From NCBI RefSeq assembly GCF_022581195.2, contig NC_061454.1, positions 5,704,001 through 5,768,000 of the forward strand: a DNA stretch of 64,000 bases. The letters are read 5' to 3'. The DNA is from Helicoverpa zea (taxonomy: Eukaryota > Arthropoda > Insecta > Lepidoptera > Noctuidae). Of this stretch, positions 1 through 12,000 are shown one piece after another (position 1 is the stretch's first letter; each line of letters begins with the position of its first letter). A program made the position numbers and the translations under genes. The notes below the pieces were generated by a model. It searched no databases and was not told where the DNA came from. It worked only from the letters and a program-made list of their open reading frames with translations.

Positions 1-7
1 CTGCCCG
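1..7 (-). CDS. mbl: Start of a further mbl exon at the window edge
   Basis: On the minus strand positions 60 to 8 are almost all pyrimidine and G, ending CTCTCCCTCCCGCAG, a near-ideal acceptor. Spliced from the donor at 88 this leaves an intron of 81 nt, and the next exon opens CGGGCAG in phase 0. Only 7 nt are visible, so the product cannot be read. Confidence 0.4.
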
Positions 8-3000
8 CTGCGGGAGGGAGAGGCGCGCGGAGGGATCGTGCGGGCGGGAGCGGGAGCGGAGGAGAAGCGTGCAAAGCTGGCGTTGTACCGGTGGCGGCTC
101 GAGCTCGGTGGGCGCCGGCCGTTTCTTGCCCGGCTCCGAAGTCGCGCTCGCTGTCGGCTGCTGGGCTGCGGCGGCCGTCTACGTGAAGCGAAGCGTCGCA
201 GGACGGGACAGAAACAATAACGATGTAGTAGATGCACAGAATACACCTAAAGCTCGGCGTAAGGTGATATTATGCGATAGATAAAAATAAAATAAAAGTG
301 AAGCGTGAGTGCGACGGAAGCGTGGCGCGAGCCGGCGCGAACTGAACAGAACAAAGCTCTGCGAACGTAAGCGGCGTCGCGGCGAGCGAGACCAAGCGGA
401 AGAACAGAAGCGAGCGCGAGCGAGCGAGGCGAGAGCGTGCAGCCTGGTGGCGTACCGCGCCGCGCGCCTGCGCCTTAAGGTGCGCCTGCAGGTGCAGGGG
501 AGGGTGGAAATAGCGGCAGGGGTCGCGGACGCAGCGGCCCTTGACGGCGTCCATGCACACCGTGACACAGCCGTCGTCGTGCGCGGCCACGGGCGGCGGC
601 GGGTGCGCGAAGCGACACTCGGACTCGGCGCGCTTGCACGCGCCGCGCTGGAACTCCCGGCACACCTGCACCACCACAGACCAGCCATGTCCGCCGCTCG
701 CGCCCCGCGCTCATCTACCCTCTGCCTACACTCTCGTCTGCGCGCCGCCGACACGCGTGCGGACCGACACTACGCGATGCAAGTGCTACGTTGCAATGCG
801 TCTCGTGTGTTTCGTTTTCTTTTACAAAGACGCGACGCGACCGCGACTTCAGCAGATGTTAAACTAGCGCGTGAAAAAAGGTCTGCAGGTGTGGCATAAT
901 TTATTTGGTTTTGTCACTTTATACAATTGACTTGTATTATTGACCTCGACCGGACGCCGCTTTATGATTGTGGTTGGATATTCTAATCGGGAGTCTAATA
1001 TTGTATCTAACGATTTACGCATCCGTCGCATCTTCAAATTAATTTTGGTCGAGAAAGATTTTCGTCGTAATGCCTATGTCTTGCCTAAGGATTTTTTACG
1101 AATGTGAAGCGTTCGGCACGTCTACACTGTGAGCGCAAATCGACTTTTTTAGCCTGTGGTATACGATAGCTCGTCTGGCTGACCTATTGGCAGATATGAG
1201 CGTGCGCAGATAGGCCGAATTTGTGCCAACAGTGTAGGTCCTTCACCAGAGGGAGTAAGCGAGTGCTGCTCGCGAAGCACACGCAGGCGCACCGGGCCAG
1301 TGCGCCCGCGCGCCACAGACACACGGGGACGGGCATACGGCATATATCGGCCCAAATTTGCTACGGGGACCGACATATTTTTCAAAAAGGTACACTCTAT
1401 TCCTGTACTTCTAATTACAAAAAAAGTGTGACCAGATGTTTTTATATGTTATTGCAGATGAGTCGGTCCCCGGCATATATGGCAACATGGGGAAGCACTA
1501 CTCGAGTGTAAACGATAAGAGTTTAATCTGGTATAGAAGTGCATGCTTACCTCTAAGCGATCGGTGCGCGGCAGTTTCTGCTGCAGCACAGGCTGCTGCA
1601 TGACGCCGAGCGGCGAGGCGGCGGCAGCGGCGGGGTCGTGGCCCAGCACGGCCGGCACCAGCTGCGGCGCGTAGTACTGCGCGTACGTCGAGCCCACGCC
1701 CGGCACCCCCGACAGGTACGGCGACGTCGCCTGCACACCACACCAACACTAACACTCAGTATACTTGTACATTTACTCATTTACTAGCACGCATGTTACT
1801 ATCTTATTTAAAAATATTATCTTGACATCATTTACAAAGCTCTCGTTTTATAGCGTCGAACACACGAAAGCAGGTACACCTATCAACATCAAAAACAAAA
1901 TAATAAAAATATACTTATTATTTATCAAAATAAAAATGTTAGCCAAACAAGCCTTCACATGCAATCATAGAGAAAACGAATTGAGATATTAAATAAGCAT
2001 ACGGTTTATCCAGTCTAGCTACCCACCGGCCACCAGAATACGACAAAAGGAAGGAATTAACCGGGAAGAGGTCGTTAAGGATCGAATAACCCTTTGTTAA
2101 GAGTGCGTTACAGTGCGAGGGCAGTGTCATGTGTGAAGGAAGAGAGGCGCAGGATGCGTGGGGCCGGTGGTAGTGTCTCGCTCGGCGGCGGCGGCCATTA
2201 CCTGCGGTGCGAGCAGGGCCAGACTGATCGGGTCCAGCGCGGCGAGGTGGCTGGCTGCCGCGCCCGCACCGCCCACGCCGCCCACCTCGACACAAAACCA
2301 CACAAACACGCTACTCATCGTGCGAGGCCAGGTCTGCGCCCGCGCACCGCGCGCACTGCTCCACCTCGCTCCTCGCACCGACTGACAGCTGCATCGCATG
2401 AGCGCAGACTGACAAGCTAATAACTATGGTTAGGGTAGGCCCGCAGTGGGGCTGTGGATGCGGTAAGCGCGTGGCCGAGCCGGTGCGAACAAGAAGGTAG
2501 AGGAGTGTCGGGCCGCGTAGTTAGCGACAGTGTAAACAGTGAGGAGGACGATGTCCGGTGATTTAATCTGCATTACCGCTTATACCCAGATCATACACAT
2601 GTGAGTAAGTTTGGAGAATAGTCATGCCACTTAAGGAACGATTCGTACAAACATGCTCAAGCAGTGGGGAGCGATCGGCCTCGGGCGATAAAGTTTAAGT
2701 TGTGCCTGAAATTAGTAGACTATCTATATTCTAAAATATACACAAATTACTTTTGAAAATGTTTAGCAGGTTTACGCACTCGAAGCGAAACTTTAAATTA
2801 AAGCGCGGATCTAGTTGCAGCAACGGCTGTACTGCCTTGAAGAAAGTAAATTACCATTAACTTTCAACGCGCACATGATTAAGTTTTCGAGAAAACTTTA
2901 CGAGGGAATCGAGTTAATTTACTTACGGATGAAAGTATTTTCATTTCTCAGATCCTACGACTAACTTGCTATTTAGTATGTTATATTTAACTAACTACTT

Positions 3001-6000
3001 AGAGACACATGTTTACGCGGCACAACTTAAACTCGATAGTTTTTCAAGTCTACGTGTTTGAATAATAAGAACGCTTAAAAATTACAGAATAGCGGGTAAC
3101 ACCGAAAGCAGCGTGTTGCGTGCACAGAATACCTACATAAGTGCGGAGGTCCGATCGCTCGAAGCTTTCGTAGTGGTAGGAGGGAGCGTAGCTTGGGTGA
3201 CTCACCACAGCTGGGACTTGGCCAGGTAGCACCTGGCCGGGCGTCAGGCCCATCTGCTGCATTAGTGCGTTCTTGAGTGCTAAGTGATTCCGTCCGTTGA
3301 TTAGCAACTGATCCTTCAAATGTTGCGGTGGATGGAAGTACTTGCAAGGTGGCTTCTCGCGGTTACACCGACCCTGGAAATTATTAAAGTGTATATTAAA
3401 TTTCACTCCTTCAGATCAAGTCACAGTTCACTTTTTAAAATCGACGTAGTAATGATGCTATTAGGGCACGTAAAAGGGAAAATGCAATGGTTATGAGACC
3501 TATTCACCTCAGGTAGTCAACATTTCAGGGCTTTAGAATAGACGAAAATAGCGGACTTCATCCGATATCATTCCGATAAGCAATATGTGTAGTGGGGCGG
3601 CGGGCGACCGCGGTTTCGGCTCAATATCGGCCGAATGTGCGGAAATCCCTCCATGCATCACAATTGCCGTGAGCCGGGCACGTAGCCACCAGAAATCCTC
3701 CACTCGATTTTTCCTTATAACCGCGTCTTAGGCGGTGTCAAATATTTCTGAGGGGTGTCGGGGGCGGCCGCGCTCTTCGCTCCGCTCATTTTCGACGTCA
3801 ATGAGGCGCGAGATAATTGCCTTTCGAAATCGAAGCCCTCCGCCGCACCCGTCTATGATGATTTATTTACATCCGTGTAATTAACTGTCGCACTACGTGA
3901 CGGGAAGAGCTTCGCGGACGTTTTATCGTCGCACGCCGAGCCTCCTGCGCCATATTTTATTCAGTGAAAAAACGGAAAAGCGCTTATCGCAGTTTCAAAG
4001 AAATACGTATACAAACAAACACCATCTGAATATTCAGCACTCCAGTAGGGGACTGTCTTGCTGATAATGTCTGCGAAACAGCTTTAGAGTGATTTAGTGA
4101 GTAACTTTTATAAAGCATGTCTGATGGTATCATAAAGTTGCCTTTGCAAACATACAAACGACGCTAAATCTTTGATAATGAAACATCGGGAAGTGTGAAT
4201 CTTTGGTTGCAGCTTAAAGCCGAATCAGATGCAGACATGTTCCGAATTTTCTCAGTTATTAAACTTCGGCGATGCGTGCTACAACTAGCTAGTGGAAGCA
4301 GTCGGCTGCATTTAGATTAACTTGTTACTGGCAGGCATAATGTTAGTTGGACGGTCCTCTCACAGTTTAAGCTCGGGATAAAGTTATTATTTCCTGTTAC
4401 TCCGTGCCGTCTACTTTAGCCGAGTTTCGATTCGAACCAACCCGTTTGTGAAACTTGAATGGGTGATCACGTTTCATCATTACTATGATAACTCTGTTGG
4501 GTTTATCAAACTTCTATTTATTAGCTGCCGCAGTTTGGTAAGCGTTAGTTAAGTTTATTGTTGAAAGCATTCGACTGTTTGTGGAGTTATTTGACTGGTC
4601 TCATGGTTAATTGTGATTCTATGTAACAATACAAATAGTGATTGATTTTAGCCTAAAGTAAATAGATCGCACTTTACAAATGATGGTTGTATTATTTATG
4701 AGAGTATCAGCAAGTTGCAAGCCGCTGCAGGTGTATCGCCGTGGCGATTAGCGTGACGGATGCCCGCGCGGATACAAATGGCCGGCCGCCTCAGACGGAT
4801 GACCGCGCCACGCTCGCCCGCCAAACGCATTACGACACATTAATTGCTCTTCGATCACTATGCCTCTACATTTGTACGTTTAAAATCCCTCGTGTCCATT
4901 TGCGAGTTTTTATTTTAGGCCATAACGTATGTTTTCTTAATTTGTTTTAAAAATATCTGCACTTTAAAAAAAAAAAACCTAAATATCGTCGAAATTATAT
5001 TTCATTATTTCTATGTCATTAAAAGACAAAATTCGCTTTTAAGATGTAACACAACAAAAGACATGTTTATATGAGGCTCCGAAAATTAAACAAAAACTTT
5101 CAATATGGCCTGTTTGTTCGGGAAGGGCAACGGGAGGGTCGAACGAGCGCAGGGTGGGCAATAACCGCCCAAAACTAATAACATTTTTGTGTGATAGTGG
5201 ACGAGGAAACCGAGCGCGCTACCCTCTCCGTGTCCTTTATAAAACAACAATGCGCACTTGCAATACAATAAGGGGTTAGCCGAGAGCTAGCTACACCAAT
5301 GGTTTCCTTCCTGGAGATAAAGAAACAACGACACGAGTTTAGAGTTGAATATTCTTCATTTTGGCTTGGCACTGGTGCCCGATTAAAGCGAAAACGACAT
5401 CAATGAAGCGAGACGCTCGTGTCTCGTTAAGGTGAGAGCTGTAAGGCGGCGGAGTGCTCTCGGGAACTATGACGTGTATAACGAACAACCCTCGAAAGTA
5501 ACGGCGTCCGCCGGCAGTCGGCACGCGCCACACCTTGTTACTTCAGCCGCTGCCAAATGCCACCTTCAACATTTTGAAGCCCGGAAACAGTATCAAGAGT
5601 TTATTACTGGATAAACTGATTCTCAGTTTGCTCACCTCGCTCATTAGGGAAGTTATGAATGACCTCATTGGCTTGGCCCGTGATGTATGGTTGCCAACTG
5701 ATGATTTCGAGGAATGGAATCTGGATATTAGTAATCTAAAAAAACATGTTTCTCTGTTACCCCTATGAACTTGTATCTCTAAGATGACATCAATGAAACT
5801 AATAAATAACAAAAAAGGAAGGTTATTTAGTCGTTTTATTGGGGTGTACTATGCCAAATCGACTGACAAATAATCGAATATCAATTGATCGACCACTATA
5901 AATCGAAATTCTAAATACTCGACCATTCATAATATCGAATGGTTATTAAATCGAACATTCAATACATCGCGCAGTCAATACATCGAGTGTTCAAAATATC

Positions 6001-9000
6001 GAATGTTCGTTTGTTCGAGCGTTAAATGCATCCCATATTCATCCTATCGAAAAATCATATTTTTTTATGAATACAAGAAAAACACAACATTTATTAATAA
6101 ATCACATTTTAATCTTTAATTCTTATCTTTCAAAGGTATATTTTAAAATTTTGTGTGAATTTAAAATGCAAACGCGGAATTGGGAAGACCTACTTCACAA
6201 AAAAGAGGCAAAAGGGATGATAATGCGATTGAAAAAATGTTAAATAATAAAAACTACATTAAAATGTCATTTATTCGTAAATTTCGAGTTTTTTTTGTAC
6301 TCATAAAAAAATATTGATTTTTCGATAGGATGAATATGCGATGCATTTAACGCTCGAACAAACGAACATTCGATATTTTGAACACTAAATGTATTGACTG
6401 CGCGAGGTATTGAATGTTCGATTTAATAACCATTCGATATTATGAATGTTCGAGTATTTAGAATTTCGATTTATAGTGGTCGATCAATTGATATTCGATT
6501 ATTTGTCATTCGATTTGGCATAGTACACCCGTTTTATTGTACTGATGAATGCAAATGTCTTCATCAAAACAACAATCAGTCAAACAGGACATGAAGAATG
6601 CACGTTTCAGACGGGGCGTGCGGTCGTTAATCGATTAGAACGTTCGATCACGATTGATGTATCGGTGACACGGCGTCGACGCGCAGCGATGCGTGGTCAG
6701 GCGTACGCACACGCCGATCTCCACTCGTCTATTTTACTATTGGGCGAGCGACACGCGTCGGGATAAATCGACACACGAGGAAAACAATGAGGTAACGAGC
6801 CGATGAATGACATGCTCCCGTCGCGAAACAGCTCGGACTCCACTTGTACGCACTAAAGTGGCTGCCAGAAATATTTGGGGACAGACGGAAATAGAAACGA
6901 CCGATGAGACGTGCCAACTCCTGCATCGAGTAGGTAGCAAGCGAACGCGACACGTGGCCCACACATATTGCTGGAGGTTTAACATTCACATGCCATTTTA
7001 AACTAGAAGGATAGATTTTACAAGAATTCGAGTAAATATTTTCTCATAAAAGTCGAACACAATGTGTAAAGACATCAGATTTCGAACAAGATAAAGGGTT
7101 CTGAAAAATAACTTATTTTGAAGCCCTATAGCTTTAAACCTTGCAGTAAAGGAAGGTAAGATGGTCACGAGCAGACTAAGATCCGGCAGCGGATGCCGCA
7201 AATATTTTTTCGATAAGCCTGAGCGAGGGAAAGGTGAAATCTAATTTGCAAAATTTTGTGGTCGGAAAGGGAATTAGGTAAGCAAAGTCAATTCTGAAAG
7301 TAAGTAGAATTTGAATTTAAAATGATTTATAGAGGCACAGGGGAGTGGCTAATGAGGCGTCATGCGAGAGGGGCGCGTGTTTACGCTTGGCGCTCAACGC
7401 GTATTTTTTACCGCGGCCTCTGGGCGGCGCCGCCCGCCGCGCTTACTGCTGACGTAACTCTGAACACGCCTACCACACCAAATAATTAGCCACTATCTAA
7501 TTGACTTCCAATTACTACACATTTATGCTGATTATAATTGAAATCTATTTTAATAAACTTACAAAATTACCATACGTTAGTACATATCATATTCTTAAAT
7601 AGCTTTAATTTCATTAACATAAGTGCTACTGACGACCCTTTTAATATTCCAGTGAGAAACAGTTTATAGGTACCCATTATTACTGTTAAACTGCTTCCTT
7701 GCTAAATTCTTAAATGGAGTTAAATGTAACATGATTAGGTGATTTCCACAGAACTTTTTGAACTTAATATAAGTTGAAGTGTATATGAGTATAGTAGCAT
7801 AATATAATTATATTTAACTGGTATTTAATCACCAACGTAATACACAATCGAGTCGTATCTAATACCAAACATTTTATTACTGTTTCTAAAATTTTTATTC
7901 TAATGTGTAAATCTTGGCTAACGCGTGTGGTAAGTTAATGTAATTAGCTCTCATGCTTATTAAATTATTACGGCTATACGTACGCGTCGGGTAGCCCTCC
8001 CTCGACGAAAAAAAAACTTAGGAGAAGCCTTAAAGTAAGAATTATTCAGTCCGGTGAAGTTCCCAACAAGTTTGCATGGCGGTGCCGTAGCTTAACGTTA
8101 AAATATGCATTCGTGCACGGAGTTATCTCGGCCACTTTTGCCGTTGCCGCCGGCGAACGCCCGCCGCACGGTCACTCCTTGTTTATCCCGGCTTTAATAT
8201 TAGTTAGGTACTTTTAAACGGTAATGTCCAAGCTTAGGGCTCCCAAACTATCATAAAGTTACGTATGCTAGCAAAATTCTAACAAATTGTAGCAAATAAA
8301 TGTTGAGTAAAGTCTGGTCGTAGGTGTTGTACGGGTGTGGGGTGTTGCCGGCCGCGGGGACCACGGGTGCCAGATTAATGCAACGGAAGCTGGCGCGACC
8401 TCTCCAGGTGTTTCATTAAATTGCGCGCGGCGCCTCGGCCGGCTCGTACGGCCATTATGAAGGCTGCAAGCTCGAGGGCCATTCGCTTTAAGAACGCCCG
8501 CGCCACTTTGTAACAGCCTTAATGAATCTTGTTACTTATAGGCTCGCGTAAATTGCCTGTTTTACTAACGTGGCGTGGGGTGAAAAAACATTAGGTCAGT
8601 GAACGCTTTCGCGTAGAATGTCTTTAGCGCTCGCCGAGCTGAATTTTATTTCAAGTCACTGGGATGTTTTATTTATTGTTGGTCACACTCAAGAGATAAC
8701 TACAATAACTATTTAATTATCACATACTTAAGAATCAGCTGGAATATATCTGATGAAGAAGCAAATGAATACGTTCTAAAACAATTTAATTAAGAGAGAT
8801 TTTTCATATAGGCGGACCAATAGTGCGTGTTCATTCCTTCGGTAATAAACATTAACCGCCTACGATTTTATCTCTAGAATATCTAATGAACTAATTATAC
8901 CTATCCCACGAAAACAGTTTCTTGTTTTGCTGTGTCCACTTTATTTTGGGACGCGGAAAACGTTATGTTACATAAGAACATAATACTTGAGGGCGTCGTG

Positions 9001-12000
9001 TTATGTATACTAGCAGACGTAACGAATGATTCAGAGTGAGGAAGGTAAACAAGCGGACCGTGTGCACGTGTTTCACGTGCAATCTACTGAAGTAAGCGGC
9101 GCGAGTGTGATGCGACACGAAGGCACGGAGCCCGCCGCCGCCGCCTCGCCCGACTAACCAGTTTAACCCTGCTGCTGCAGTAATTAGTCTAAGCAGCTAG
9201 ACGGAGCGCATGATTCCAAGTACCGGTACTCTCTTTGACTTTCTTGCTTATTCAGGGGGTTAACACGCGCCCGGATTTCACCGGTCCAATCCGCACGGTG
9301 CGGCTAAATGAAGCTACCTTCGTTACCGCCTAAAAGCAAGCTTAGGTTTGTCTCAGTCTGAGTAAGCTAGCAATGATAATTAGGTCACCTGACGCTTCTG
9401 GCCGTTCACTTCGCAACAGAGATCGTGTTCAACTAATTGTGAGAGACACAATAGAACTAGTTAAAGACAAGAAGATTTTTGACTTTCAACATCGGTTATC
9501 TGTTATAGTTACAGACAACAATAGTTGTATCACAACAAAGGTTTCTGGGACATTTCCGTAACGGTATTTTCTCTGCTTTTGTACTGAAGTTAATAGAAAA
9601 TGTTGAACGATATCGGGTTCTTTTCACAAAACCTTGGCGTCGGCGAATAGCATAGTTAGTGTCTATCTTGTATCGATCACTATGCAGCTTATGTTGTGAT
9701 CTTGTACGCCTTTGTAGTTTTAAGAAATTCGAGCTACTTATCACACAAAAAACTTTTAAAATGAATAGTTACATTTGAAGTAACATTGAATCCCTTTTGC
9801 AACAATTGCGTAGATGTGTTGTCCAGATATGGATCTAATTGTAGAATAATTAACACAACACTAATTATTTAAGCTAGAACAGCGTTATTATAGTTAAGCA
9901 ATTTATATCAGTTCGAAGTGTTCTTCATGCTTTTTGTTTATTTAGGGATTGTTCACACCAAACGTATTGTCCGCCGCTGACTGTGAGTATACTCACTGTC
10001 TGCCCCAGTGTGAACGTCGACTCAATCTGCAGTACCCGTACTCACCAAGCCGACAATAAGCTATCGCGTACGATGCGCTACATGTGTGAACAAAAGAATA
10101 GGCTCGTGTAGGTTCACACTAGATGCGTACGCTGAGCGGCTGACTATTCTACACATAAAAGAGCTCAGTATTTGAACCCCCCAATCTTCATACATAACAG
10201 ATGCTATGTCTTCCCAAGCGCATCTTTGTAAGTTTCTATCACTAAATTCTTCTGAATTCGCATTCCAAATACATTTTCTAGAATGTACTTCTGCAATAAA
10301 CTTTTCGGTGTCGAATATCGCGAGGTGTCACGTGTCACGTCTGTCCTCATTGAAGTTTATTTCTCGAGTGTATTGCGGCCGAGGCGCGCGGCGGTGCGGG
10401 CGCGGCGGAGCGGCGCTATTCGGCAACTGCGTCCGCGTAGCCAATCCGCGTCCGCCGTGCATAGTCGCGTAGTAAAATAATCGGCCACTGAGAGTCAGCG
10501 ACAACAGACGACGTAATAGCGTATAGTCGGTTCGGTGTGAACGACAATTTCAATATATATGGAAAAGCAATAAACTGCGTAACGCGCGCTCACAGTCAGC
10601 GGCCGACAATACGTTTGGTCTGAACGATGCCTTTGGTTTATTATACCAGCCACTAATTGGGTGAATTATTTCAGCGTATAAGGTATGCATTTTGAAATAT
10701 AATCGCAACAGCAAACTAGAACATGTATTGATGTTGAGACACAGATAACGTATAACAAAATTACTATTGCAACCTAAAAATAACAAATTAATAGGTCTTA
10801 GATGGAAAATTGGAAAGGGCCTAAAATTGCATAGAAAATTCAATGATATGTATGTATGTGTATCATGTGTGAACGCTTCTCAATCACCTTTGAGATTCGT
10901 ATGCCGTGTCAGTAGAACTCGTATGTGGCTACTGTTTACACAAGTCGTTCTAACACACACGCTACATCCTGTATAGAATGGTAATCATAACAATTATACC
11001 CACGTAATTGCTACTCAGTTATTGTAAAGGCAAATATGATTCCAATACGCTTGAACGCGCTAACATCACATCAGGAAGTATTAGTCTGGTTTGAAAAATC
11101 GTTTCAGTGTTAGATAGCCCATTTATCGAGCAAGGCTAGGCAACTTTTATTCTGGGTTGTCGAAGGAGTTCCAACGGAACGCGGGTGAAACCACTGACAG
11201 TTACTAGTTTTGAGTGTCGTTTGGTTGTTTGATCAAAATGTCTATCTAACGCCTTTGAAGTGCAAACTCCTGCAAATCAATATTTTGTAGATGTATTATT
11301 ACTGACCGTCCGCCTGAGAGGGTAATGCAAATTACTTGTTGATATAAACAGCTGCAATCTATCTCCCAGATACGTCCTTATCTCTTAAGAAAATAATCAG
11401 ATTAGACGTTAATAGATTGATTGATATGTGATTGAGGCATCTTGTAAATGAATACAATGCTAGTGCAGAAAGACTTTAAAAGAACTGTAGTACTTCACAA
11501 TTCAACTGTAATTGAAATAGTGTGGATTTTATCGCAGTAAACAAAATCACAACCGAAGAAGATAAAAGGCGATAAACGCGAAGAGAACTAACTACAAAAT
11601 AAAGAGCCTTTACTACGTACGATAAGGGAAGTTTAAGAGGAGTTTTCGGGCTCGGGTCGCACCGATAAATTGGGCGGCACTTAATTATGATCTCGGGCGG
11701 CATCTTGCAGGCGGCTAATGTCCCGGACTCGTTTAATGCGCGAACTTGTAGTCTCAGCTCCGGCGGGCGTGATAAATCTCCATCTGTGCCCCGTGCCCGA
11801 CCCTACCTTCAACGTAACGCCTCGCCGACACACGCCCGTCTAGAGACCGTCCCCGTCGTCTACAACTCTAGCCAAATAACTTACTACTTCACAATATTTT
11901 TGAAATAAAATGTAATGAAAACGTACCAAATATGAATGGAATTTACTTTCTTAAATAATATTATTACAAACTGACCACAACAGCTGCTGATCTAAAGTAA

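Noticed and set aside
179..754. 191-codon open frame on the minus strand over the finger 3/4 exon
   Set aside because: It is frame-shifted relative to the conserved finger sequence and is an Arg/Ser/Ala-rich by-product of high GC content.
309..899. 196-codon open frame on the plus strand
   Set aside because: Antisense shadow of mbl exon 5 and GC-rich flanks; no domain.
4425..4440. GGTTCGAATC B-box-like sequence (minus strand)
   Set aside because: No A box or tRNA fold at a suitable distance.
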